Part shown: positions 1 through 5,511 of the stretch, piece by piece
How the letters are laid out: each line of letters starts with the position of its first letter
Position numbering within the stretch: the stretch's first letter is position 1
Source of the DNA: Tissierellia bacterium
GTDB taxonomy: Bacteria > Bacillota_A > Clostridia > Tissierellales > Peptoniphilaceae
Length of the DNA stretch: 5,688 nucleotides
NCBI GenBank assembly: GCA_012513395.1
Contig: JAAZCH010000285.1
Coordinates: 1 to 5,688 of the forward strand
Direction: 5' to 3'
Notes under the pieces: generated by a model
Database searches by the model: none
What the model was told of the DNA's origin: nothing
What the model saw: only the letters and a program-made list of their open reading frames with translations
Translations under genes and position numbers: made by a program

Positions 1-99
1 TATTGTTAAGCCTTCGTAAGTTTTTGTAATTTGTTCTATAGGCTCACCGTTTTTATCTGCTTGGTATAATCTTTCTGCTATTTCGACATTTCTCGTCAT
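1..99 (-). CDS. 2-keto-4-pentenoate hydratase family protein, N-terminal fragment
   Basis: Only the first 33 codons are present; the gene runs off the left edge. It begins MTRNVEIAERLYQADKNG and continues with a PIEQ...TYEGLT segment. This resembles the N-terminus of the 2-oxopent-4-enoate hydratase / 4-oxalocrotonate decarboxylase family (MhpD, XylJ, DmpE), where a helix with an 'AxxLxxA' pattern is followed by 'PI.......TYP.LT'. Hydratases of this family add water to 2-hydroxypenta-2,4-dienoate to give 4-hydroxy-2-oxovalerate, the step after the C-C hydrolase encoded just upstream. The ATG has an AAGGAG ribosome binding site at 107-112, and a 47-nt gap with a hairpin separates it from the hydrolase stop, so the two are probably co-transcribed. 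The metal-binding and catalytic residues lie outside the window. The assignment rests on a short N-terminal match plus the neighbour; a 4-oxalocrotonate decarboxylase or fumarylacetoacetate-hydrolase-fold relative is possible. Confidence 0.62.
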   Translation of the reverse strand, partial: MTRNVEIAERLYQADKNGEPIEQITKTYEGLTI

Positions 100-119
100 T
101 TTTTAGCTCCTTATAGTCT

Positions 120-140
120 TGGGGCACATTTAGTGCCCCA
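120..140 (-). other. Intercistronic hairpin between hydrolase and hydratase genes
   Basis: A perfect 8-bp inverted repeat (TGGGGCAC / GTGCCCCA) with a 5-nt loop lies in the 47-nt gap between the hydrolase stop and the hydratase ribosome binding site. It is strikingly GC-rich for this AT-rich DNA. No run of T follows it on the minus strand (the next bases are AGACTATAAGG), so it is not a normal intrinsic terminator. It more likely tunes mRNA stability, processing or partial attenuation within the operon. This role is inferred from position and shape only. Confidence 0.6.
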
Positions 141-146
141 TTAAAT

Positions 147-968
147 TTACTCTCTAGTTACAAAGTTTTTAACTAATGTTGCAAATTCATCTGCTTTTTC
201 AATTTGCGTCCAATGTCCACAACCTCCAAAAACGTGTAATTCTGCATTTTCTAAAAGATTAATTAGTCTATAAGAATTTGAAATTGGAATTACTAAGTCT
301 TCTCTACCGTGAACTATTAGTGCTTTGTTTTTAACTTTTCTAATTTCTTCATCTGGGAAAGATAGATCGTCTACACTTCTTTGTCTTGGCGCTGGGAACA
401 TAGAGCTAAATGCTTCTTGGAAACCTTCTTCGATACTTGCTTGGTACCTTACATTGGCTAATTCTTCATTTGCATATTCTTTGTTGTACGTGAAAAGATC
501 TAGCATATTAAGCATATTTTCTGGTGATGGTTGGTATCCCCATACTTCATTTAGTCCATAAGAAATATCCCATTCTACTCCCATAGGCCCCATCATTACT
601 ATCTTTCTCACTCTTTCTGGGTGATTAATCACCATTGATAGTGCTAAAGATCCTCCAAATGAGTTTCCTACAAAGTCTGCTTGTTCTATTCCTAGTGCAT
701 CCATAAAGTCTACGATTTGTTTTGTCCAAAGTTCTCTACCGTATTTAACGTCTGTAGGTTTTGAAGAATATCCAAATCCAATCATATCAGGCGCATAGCA
801 ATGAGCCACTTCTGCTACTTTTGGTAGAACTAATCTCCAGTTAGCATATGCTGAAACTCCTGGTCCTGATCCATGAATAAAAATTAATGGGAATCCTTCA
901 CCTTGCTCTAAATAATTTGTTGTAAATTCTCCTGTTTGTACACTGTTTTGAATTTCTGGTCTTGACAT
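147..968 (-). CDS. Alpha/beta hydrolase, meta-cleavage product (C-C bond) hydrolase type
   Basis: The protein has 273 residues, the normal length for this family. The oxyanion-hole segment HGSGPGVSAYANWR (32-45) is the hallmark of carbon-carbon hydrolases such as XylF, DmpD and TodF, which split 2-hydroxymuconic semialdehyde and related vinylogous 1,5-diketones. The catalytic triad is readable: nucleophile Ser103 in GNSFGG (101-106), Asp224 in HGREDLVIP (220-228), and His252 in GCGHW. A helical cap (about 135-205) sits between strand 6 and the Asp. There is no signal peptide or membrane segment, so it is cytoplasmic. The ATG start has a full AGGAGG site at 974-979 with a 5-nt spacer. The following gene is a probable 2-keto-4-pentenoate hydratase, the next enzyme in the same pathway, which supports the C-C hydrolase call over a generic esterase. 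The true substrate is not visible, and no ring-cleavage gene is present here. Expression is probably from the consensus promoter at 1189-1217 through a long leader. Confidence 0.88.
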   Translation of the reverse strand: MSRPEIQNSVQTGEFTTNYLEQGEGFPLIFIHGSGPGVSAYANWRLVLPKVAEVAHCYAPDMIGFGYSSKPTDVKYGRELWTKQIVDFMDALGIEQADFVGNSFGGSLALSMVINHPERVRKIVMMGPMGVEWDISYGLNEVWGYQPSPENMLNMLDLFTYNKEYANEELANVRYQASIEEGFQEAFSSMFPAPRQRSVDDLSFPDEEIRKVKNKALIVHGREDLVIPISNSYRLINLLENAELHVFGGCGHWTQIEKADEFATLVKNFVTRE

Positions 969-1182
969 TTTTTCCTCCTAGAATTCTTAATAACTTGTTT
1001 TTATAAATAATCTTACTAATTCATTAGCAACTTCTATCATTAGGGATATTCACATTTAGAATAGACGATTCTATCCTAATAAATACATTTAAAAATATGT
1101 AAATGTTTTCATAGCTTTTAAGCAAATCCCAAAAGTTGCTTTTTCGTGCGTACATTTCGCACATCGTGCTATTATATTGTAT
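969..1182 (-). promoter_or_regulatory. Long structured 5' leader of the hydrolase operon
   Basis: About 214 nt separate the predicted transcription start (near 1182) from the hydrolase ATG. Several inverted repeats lie here: 1146-1162 (GTGCG/CGCAC), 1120-1141 (AAGCAA/TTGCTT), 1085-1106 (ACATTTA/TAAATGT), and 1039-1080, where ATTAGGATA pairs with TATCCCTAAT with a one-base bulge and encloses a second repeat at 1057-1073 (TAGAAT/ATTCTA). I do not recognise a known riboswitch class, and there is no stem followed by a T-run that would be an attenuator. A stop-free 46-codon frame (1024-1164) lacks a ribosome binding site. The ribosome binding site AGGAGG (974-979) looks unmasked. The leader may carry post-transcriptional control, or may be just AT-rich spacer. 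Confidence 0.45.
1144..1170. promoter_or_regulatory. Candidate operator: clustered GTGCG/CGCAC half-sites
   Basis: Three related half-sites lie just downstream of the predicted transcription start: TCGTGC at 1144-1149, TCGCAC (inverted) at 1157-1162 and TCGTGC again at 1164-1169. The outer pair are direct repeats 20 bp apart, about two helical turns, and the middle copy forms inverted repeats with each. GC-rich half-sites in an AT-rich gap next to a strong promoter fit a repressor operator. The binding protein is unknown, and this reading is inference. Confidence 0.33.
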
Positions 1183-1188
1183 GGTTTT

Positions 1189-1217
1189 ATTATATGAGGT
1201 ATCTTTCCCCTTGTCAA
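1189..1217 (-). promoter_or_regulatory. Consensus sigma-A-type promoter for the hydrolase operon
   Basis: The -35 box TTGACA (1212-1217) and -10 box TATAAT (1189-1194) both match the housekeeping consensus perfectly, with an ideal 17-bp spacer. The DNA just upstream (about 1219-1260) is nearly all A and T, like an UP element. Transcription should start near 1182. Such a strong core promoter suggests either high constitutive expression or control by a repressor or the leader. Confidence 0.85.
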
Positions 1218-1338
1218 CAGTTATTTGAAATTAAATTTAAATATTTTTCATAAATTAACTAGATTAATTTTAATTATTTTAGTTGCGTGTTAAATTATTT
1301 TTTCTTTAATTTATTAAATGTGTTTTAATCTCAGACAT

Positions 1339-1363
1339 AAAAAAGACCTGATTTCTCAGGTCT
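1339..1363 (-). terminator. Intrinsic terminator after metQ
   Basis: On the minus strand an 8-bp perfect stem, AGACCTGA / TCAGGTCT, closed by a GAAA tetraloop, runs straight into six T. It begins 21 nt past the metQ stop codon and should end the amidohydrolase-metNIQ transcript. There is no T-run on the other strand, so it acts in one direction only. Confidence 0.92.
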
Positions 1364-1384
1364 AAAGATTTAAAAATTTTGTTT

Positions 1385-2190
1385 TTAAAATACTGGAATA
1401 GAAGATCCTTTGGAGTCTTCTTCTATTATTGCTTTTGTTTCGTCAGTTTGATAGATTTCTACTATTCTATTGTAAACCTCATTGTCTTTGTCTTCCGTTC
1501 TAGCTACTATTATATTTATATATGGATTTTCTCCTGGAATTGCTTCTTCTAGTGCTATGGCATCTTGGCTAGGAATAAATCCTGCGTCCCTTGCTACTCC
1601 TGAATTTATTACTGCTAGTGGAACTTCTTCTAGAGATGCTGGTATATTTGTAGCTGCTAGTTCTATAATTTCAAATCCCCTTGGGTTTTCGATGTCTTTC
1701 AAAGTTGGAGTGTCCCCTGCTGCTGGGTCTACTGTAATAAGTCCATTAGCTTGAAGAAGTATTAATGCTCTTCCTCCATTTGTCACATCATCTGGTATTA
1801 CAATTTTCGCTCCGTCTTCTACTTCACTTACATTTTCTAATTGTTTCGAGTAAATTCCCAGTGGCGCAAATACCGTTTCTCCTATTACGGAAAGCTCATA
1901 TCCATGTTGGTCTATTTCTTTATTTAAATAACTGTAATGTTGGAAGTTATTTAATTCAATTTCTCCTGAAGCTAGGGCTGCATTAGGAAGTGGATAAGAA
2001 TCAAAAAATACTAATTCTATTTTAATGTCTTCTTTCGCTGCTTCTTCTTTTACGTGATTCCATACTTTGGAATCACTTCCCGTTAATCCTACTCTTACGA
2101 TGGTTTCATCTGAATTAGTTTTTGGTGTTCCATTTGAACATCCTGTAAACAAAAGTACTGCTGCTGCCAATGTTAATATTATTTTTTCAT
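1385..2190 (-). CDS. metQ: MetQ/NlpA-family methionine-binding lipoprotein, frameshifted at its start
   Basis: This is the substrate-binding lipoprotein of a methionine ABC importer. Family landmarks are present: the VGLTGSD first strand, LASGEIELNNFQHYSYL, APLGIYSKQ, IPDDVTNGGRALILLQ, and PYINIIVARTEDK near the C-terminus. The expected ATG (2188-2190) has a GGGAG site at 2199-2203 with an 8-nt spacer, but reads ATG AAA AAA TAA and stops at once. One extra A in the six-A run (2182-2187) would give MKKIILTLAAAVLLFTGC, a standard lipoprotein signal peptide with the acylated Cys at residue 18, and a 268-residue protein. The uninterrupted frame otherwise begins only at a TTG (2168-2170) that lacks a properly spaced ribosome binding site and cuts off the charged N-region of the signal. 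The rest is intact with no other lesion. It is the last gene of the operon, followed by a terminator. Family is clear; whether the gene is functional is open. Confidence 0.85.
2182..2190 (-). other. metQ: Homopolymer frameshift at the metQ start codon
   Basis: ATG followed by exactly six A leads into TAA in the frame set by the well-placed ribosome binding site. The downstream coding frame is displaced by one base, and an in-frame TAA just before this point blocks any longer upstream start. A one-base insertion in the A-run restores a complete signal peptide and the whole protein. Confidence 0.85.
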
Positions 2191-2205
2191 TTTAATTTCT
2201 CCCTT

Positions 2206-2886
2206 TTAATGTGTAGTTTTATTTATTACTGTGTTGCCAATTAATTGTATTATGGAAACAAATATTAGTATAACTATTACTGATACATAGGTTATATCTT
2301 GGTAATATCTGTTATGTCCGTATCTTATTACGAAAGATCCAAGTCCTCCACCTCCTACCGCTCCTCCCATAGTTGTAAGTCCCAAAAGACTAATGGCAGT
2401 AATCATAGTAGACCTAGCTAAAGCTGGAATGCTTTCTCTTAAATAAACTCTAAATATTATTCCGATTGGGGATATTCCCATGGACTGAGCTGCTTCTATA
2501 AGTCCTGAATCTATATCTGATAAAGCCATATCCACTTGTCTTATAAAAAATGGAGTACATCCCACCACTAGAGGGAAAATCGCTCCCTTTACTCCGATAA
2601 ATGTTCCAGTAATTATTTTTGTCACAGGTATCAAAGCTGTTATCAATATTACAAATGGAATGGATCTGAAAAAATTCACTACGCTGTCTATGCCTGTATA
2701 GACGACTTTGTTTTCTAGAATATTTCCCTTTCTAGTCACTACTAAAAGCGTCCCAAAGAATAATCCTGCTATAAATGAATATATTCCAGATAGCCCTAAC
2801 ATTTGAAGAGTTTCACCAATGCTAACTAAAAATTCATTAAAGTAGTCCAATAAATTTGGCGTGTATTTAAGCATTAACTCATGCAC
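2206..2886 (-). CDS. metI: Methionine ABC transporter permease MetI
   Basis: This 226-residue integral membrane protein forms the membrane channel of the MetNIQ importer. It shows about five hydrophobic segments (roughly residues 25-51, 66-94, 100-116, 155-180 and 197-220). The cytoplasmic EAA loop that docks on the ATPase has Glu131-Ala-Ala and Gly137 in LIEAAQSMGISP. The motif TTMGGAVGGGGLG (171-183) is typical of MetI. The start is a GTG at 2884-2886 with a strong GGGGGTG ribosome binding site 7 nt upstream; an ATG four codons later would be too far from it. The gene overlaps the end of metN by 8 bases (GTGCATGA), which implies translational coupling. The 15-nt gap to the metQ ATG holds the metQ ribosome binding site. 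The gene is intact. Confidence 0.95.
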   Translation of the reverse strand: MHELMLKYTPNLLDYFNEFLVSIGETLQMLGLSGIYSFIAGLFFGTLLVVTRKGNILENKVVYTGIDSVVNFFRSIPFVILITALIPVTKIITGTFIGVKGAIFPLVVGCTPFFIRQVDMALSDIDSGLIEAAQSMGISPIGIIFRVYLRESIPALARSTMITAISLLGLTTMGGAVGGGGLGSFVIRYGHNRYYQDITYVSVIVILIFVSIIQLIGNTVINKTTH

Positions 2887-3913
2887 TTTTCAACACCCCC
2901 ACTCTTATTTGTTTATCTTTCAAATATTTTAAGACTTTTTCTTCCTTATTATCTGAAATTGCTAGTCTTACTATCAAAGAACCAATTACCGATTCTGACA
3001 AAACCTCCACATTTCCAAATAATATGCTGGGACTGATGTCAAAAAGTTTTGAAATATTAGATATAATGGACTCTTTTGTTTCTGAACCTTGAAAATCCAA
3101 TCTCCATAGTCTTTCTCCTGGATTAAGTTCTACAATATCCGCTTTATTTTTAATTAATTCATCAATTCTAGATAGGGATGAAGTGGAGTTTATGAAGTCT
3201 TTGGTGATTTGAGCTTGAGGGTTTGAAAATATTGATACTACGTCATTAAGCTCCACCACATTTCCATCTTCCATAACCGCCACTCTGTCACAAATTTCTT
3301 TTATTACACTCATTTCGTGGGTGATTATCACTACAGTTAGACTCAGCTTTTTGTTTAAATCCTTTAACAAATCCAAGATAGATTTAGTAGTTTGTGGGTC
3401 TAGTGCTGAAGTCGCTTCGTCACAAAGAAGTATAGATGGCTCACTTGCCAAAGCTCTGGCTATAGCTACCCTTTGCTTTTGTCCTCCTGATAATTGAGAG
3501 GGATAGGAGTTTTCCTTGTCAGAAATTCCCACTAAATCTAATAATGACAAAACTCGTTTTCTAATTTCAGATTTAGAAATTCCTTTGTACTTAAGAGGAA
3601 ATTCCACATTTTCAAAAACTGTCCTGGAAGATAAAAGATTAAATTGCTGAAATATCATTCCGATATTTTGTCTTTGTAATCGCAAATCCCTTTCTTTTAA
3701 AGAAACCAAGTCCGCCCCGTCTATTAAAACTTTTCCTTGTGTCGGTCTTTCCAAAAGATTTATGCAACGAACGAGAGTGCTTTTGCCAGCGCCACTATAT
3801 CCAATTACTCCAAAGATTTCTCCGTTTTCTATTTTGACATTCACGTCTTTAACGGCATTTACTGTATGGCCGTTACTTTGGAATGTTTTTGATACATTTA
3901 TTAATTCAATCAT
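2879..3913 (-). CDS. metN: Methionine ABC transporter ATP-binding protein MetN
   Basis: This 344-residue ATPase drives the methionine importer from the cytoplasmic face. The motifs appear in order: Walker A GYSGAGKST (38-46), Q-loop Gln89 in IFQQFNLL, signature LSGGQ (141-145), Walker B ILLCDEA (161-167) with catalytic Glu166, D-loop SALD (169-172) and switch His199 in ITHEM. The MetN-specific C-terminal NIL/ACT-like domain occupies about 265-342 (from ERLWRLDF to IRVGVLKS). In the E. coli family member this domain binds methionine and shuts down transport when internal methionine is high. The ATG has an AGGTGAG ribosome binding site that overlaps the stop of the preceding amidohydrolase gene, with 10 nt between the genes. 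Its end overlaps metI. Full length, no missing motif; the presence of the NIL domain separates it from glutamine or other amino-acid ATPases. Confidence 0.97.
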   Translation of the reverse strand: MIELINVSKTFQSNGHTVNAVKDVNVKIENGEIFGVIGYSGAGKSTLVRCINLLERPTQGKVLIDGADLVSLKERDLRLQRQNIGMIFQQFNLLSSRTVFENVEFPLKYKGISKSEIRKRVLSLLDLVGISDKENSYPSQLSGGQKQRVAIARALASEPSILLCDEATSALDPQTTKSILDLLKDLNKKLSLTVVIITHEMSVIKEICDRVAVMEDGNVVELNDVVSIFSNPQAQITKDFINSTSSLSRIDELIKNKADIVELNPGERLWRLDFQGSETKESIISNISKLFDISPSILFGNVEVLSESVIGSLIVRLAISDNKEEKVLKYLKDKQIRVGVLKSA

Positions 3914-3923
3914 TAACTCTCAC

Positions 3924-5114
3924 CTATTCGCTTTGGTTTTTTACATTCTCTGCATGTTGTGCTTTAATTTGTGCTAAAAGTTCTGGATTTTCTATAATAT
4001 CTAAAGCAGTCGATGCAAGAACTTTTGCTCCTAATTCTATGGAACTCAGTCCTTTCTCACTTTTAGACGCTTCTCTAAATTCTATGCTATGTCCAGCCAA
4101 CTTTTCGTCAGAGATTTTTATATACGGATGAATCGTTGGAATTACTTGGCTGATATTTCCCACATCTGTAGAACCACTTCCACTTTCCCTTCTGTCATCT
4201 ATATATTCTCCATAACGATTTAGGTTTTCTTCATATACTTCATCAAATATCGGTGTAGGTACTACATTGTCTACGCTATTTTGAAATAATCCGAATTTGT
4301 AAGTCGCTCCAGTTTGTAAGCTGGCACCCTTAACTATATTTTCAAATTTTCCGTATAAGTCCGTAAGAATCGGTCTGGATTTTGCCCTTAAATAAAACCT
4401 TGCACTGGCATAATCTGGAACTACGTTGGGAGCTTCTCCACCATGAGTGATAACTCCGTGGATTCTCACATCGTCTGTTAGATGTTCTCTTAAAGCATTG
4501 GATGCGTTGTAGACTTGTATAATTCCATCTAGTGCGTTGATTCCTTTTTCAGGAGCTCCTGCTGCGTGGGACGCTCGTCCGAAAAATTCCACGTCCACCG
4601 GGTCGTTTGCAAGAGTCTTAGAAGTGATTCCGTGTTTGTCGCTGGGATGAACTCCTAAAGCGATATCTACATCGTCAAAAAATTCTTCCCTTACAAAACT
4701 TCCTTTGGCGCTTCCATTTTCTCCCCCTTCTTCTCCGGGAGTTCCGTAAACTCTAACCTCTCCCCCTACCTCATCTATTACGCTTTTTAATCCCACAGCA
4801 GCTAGAGACGAAGTAGCTCCAAATAGATTATGCCCACAAGCATGACCTATCCCTGGAAGTGCGTCGTATTCTGCATAAAATACCACTGTTGGTCCAGGTT
4901 TTTTGCTTTTATATCTGGCATCGAAGCCAGTTCTATGACCTGCGACATCTGTAACTACTTCAAAACCTTCTTCTTTTAATCGCTTAGATAAAACTTCGCA
5001 CGCGAAAAATTCATAATTGCTAACTTCTGGCTTATCGTGAATCTCAAGGGCGATATTTTTATAAACGTCTACCTTTTGTTCAACTGTTCTGTCGATAATT
5101 TCCTTATAACTCAT
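3924..5114 (-). CDS. M20-family amidohydrolase/metallopeptidase (ACY1L2/AbgB-like)
   Basis: This 396-residue cytoplasmic enzyme should hydrolyse an amide bond in a small N-acyl amino acid or dipeptide using two metal ions. The metal-site segments are visible: YDALPGIGHACGHNLFG (83-99) with Cys93 and His95, the Glu128-Glu129 pair in GTPGEEGG, His156 in GVHP, and His342 in AGHS. The dimerisation (lid) domain spans roughly 170-285 and starts with FFGRASHAAGAPEKG, including His183. The YDALPGIGHACGHN signature is closest to the M20D ACY1L2/AbgB-like group. The ATG at 5112-5114 is chosen because GGGAG (5121-5125) precedes it by 6 nt and because the frame upstream runs through the T-box terminator. 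It is the first gene of the operon, 10 nt ahead of metN, under an apparent methionine T-box. That suggests a methionine conjugate or methionyl dipeptide as substrate; this is inference, and other acyl amino acids are possible. Confidence 0.9.
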   Translation of the reverse strand: MSYKEIIDRTVEQKVDVYKNIALEIHDKPEVSNYEFFACEVLSKRLKEEGFEVVTDVAGHRTGFDARYKSKKPGPTVVFYAEYDALPGIGHACGHNLFGATSSLAAVGLKSVIDEVGGEVRVYGTPGEEGGENGSAKGSFVREEFFDDVDIALGVHPSDKHGITSKTLANDPVDVEFFGRASHAAGAPEKGINALDGIIQVYNASNALREHLTDDVRIHGVITHGGEAPNVVPDYASARFYLRAKSRPILTDLYGKFENIVKGASLQTGATYKFGLFQNSVDNVVPTPIFDEVYEENLNRYGEYIDDRRESGSGSTDVGNISQVIPTIHPYIKISDEKLAGHSIEFREASKSEKGLSSIELGAKVLASTALDIIENPELLAQIKAQHAENVKNQSE

Positions 5115-5163
5115 GATCTTCTCCCTAGAATTTATTTTTGAAATCAATTTCTTGTCATGACAA

Positions 5164-5209
5164 TAAAAAAAGCTTTCATCTCTTTGCAAATATGCAAAGG
5201 GACGAAAGC
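5164..5209 (-). terminator. T-box regulated intrinsic terminator
   Basis: GCTTTCGTCCCTTTGCA (5193-5209) pairs with TGCAAAGAGATGAAAGC (5172-5188) around a TATT loop. Of 17 positions one is a mismatch and one a G-U pair. Seven T follow directly (5165-5171). It is the default fold when tRNA is charged, and stops transcription before the amidohydrolase gene. Confidence 0.94.
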
Positions 5210-5225
5210 ATCGTGATACCACCCT
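5198..5225 (-). promoter_or_regulatory. T-box antiterminator
   Basis: AGGG (5222-5225) pairs with CCCT (5198-5201), and ACGA with TCGT, leaving the seven-base bulge TGGTATC that receives the tRNA acceptor end. This is the standard two-helix antiterminator with the 7-nt bulge. It uses 5198-5209, the same bases that form the 5' arm of the terminator, so the two folds exclude each other. Confidence 0.88.
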
Positions 5226-5456
5226 AAATTTATATAGACCTCGCGATCTATACCTCAACAAGTACGCTGGAATTAAACCATTAATACTCTTGCACTGTAA
5301 CGTGTGCTTCACGTAAATGTCTAAAAATTCGACACCTCGACTCCAAGACCATATTCGGCTTGCTATCCTCTACCCATTTCCACCATACTGGGCTCTCTAT
5401 AAAAGTATTCACATGCTTACTCTTCTCTTCAAAGTCAATTTTGATTTCTGTTTCTT

Positions 5457-5485
5457 AGTTTAATATAGTTTAATATTAAAGTCAA
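5457..5485 (-). promoter_or_regulatory. Promoter of the T-box/metNIQ operon
   Basis: The -35 box TTGACT (5480-5485) and -10 box TAAACT (5457-5462) are 17 bp apart. They place the transcript start near 5450, just ahead of T-box stem I, as expected. The match is good but weaker than the promoter of the hydrolase operon. It lies 26 bp after the gltS stop codon. Confidence 0.68.
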
Positions 5486-5511
5486 GATTAATTTATAATT
5501 TTTTTTACAGT

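Larger units (their letters stand above)
5164..5450 (-). promoter_or_regulatory. T-box leader with AUG (methionine) specifier
   Basis: This RNA leader binds a matching tRNA and reads through only when the tRNA is uncharged. Stem I spans 5339-5436, closed by GACTT / GGAGTC. It carries the conserved AGAGAG (5393-5398) and an apical loop (5373-5392) containing GGTGGAAA. The specifier region reads CGAATATGGTCTTGGAGTC. From the known Geobacillus glyQS leader (CGAAAGGCATTCTTGAGC, codon GGC), as I remember it, the codon falls one base after GAA, so here it is AUG at 5350-5352. A short stem at 5300-5314 lies in the stem II region and another at 5233-5252 fits stem III. The T-box AGGGTGGTATCACG occupies 5212-5225. 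Its UGGU would pair with an ACCA tRNA end, as expected for tRNA-Met. If the codon offset were wrong, UAU (Tyr) would be the alternative, but the metNIQ genes downstream favour methionine. Confidence 0.93.

Noticed and set aside
325..561. Forward-strand open frame opposite the hydrolase gene
   Set aside because: It lies wholly within a clear minus-strand gene, has no recognisable domain or ribosome binding site, and reads as an antisense shadow.
1219..1330. Possible small gene in the AT-rich stretch upstream of the hydrolase promoter
   Set aside because: Both strands hold frequent stops and no ribosome binding site. The part near the promoter is best explained as an AT-rich UP-like element and the rest as spacer.
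1482..1986. Two forward-strand open frames opposite metQ
   Set aside because: Both are antisense shadows of an intact family protein with no independent start signals or domains.
2168..2170. TTG as the true metQ start
   Set aside because: The GGGAG site is about 28 nt away, no other site is near, and the resulting protein would lack the lysine-bearing N-region of its lipoprotein signal. The ATG with a one-base shift explains the sequence better.
3762..4131. Two overlapping forward-strand frames across the M20/metN junction
   Set aside because: They are antisense to two well-supported genes, mutually overlapping, and hydrophobic only because of the AT-rich complement.
5115..5312. 66-residue N-terminal extension of the M20 protein beginning at a GTG in the leader
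   Set aside because: The extension translates the T-box, including its terminator, has no ribosome binding site at the GTG, and does not look like protein. The ATG at 5112-5114 has a well-spaced GGGAG site and gives the family's usual length.
5415..5438. Second TTGACT as an alternative -35 box inside the leader
   Set aside because: No -10-like sequence lies 16-18 bp downstream, and the start would fall within T-box stem I, destroying it. The bases are part of the stem I closing helix.
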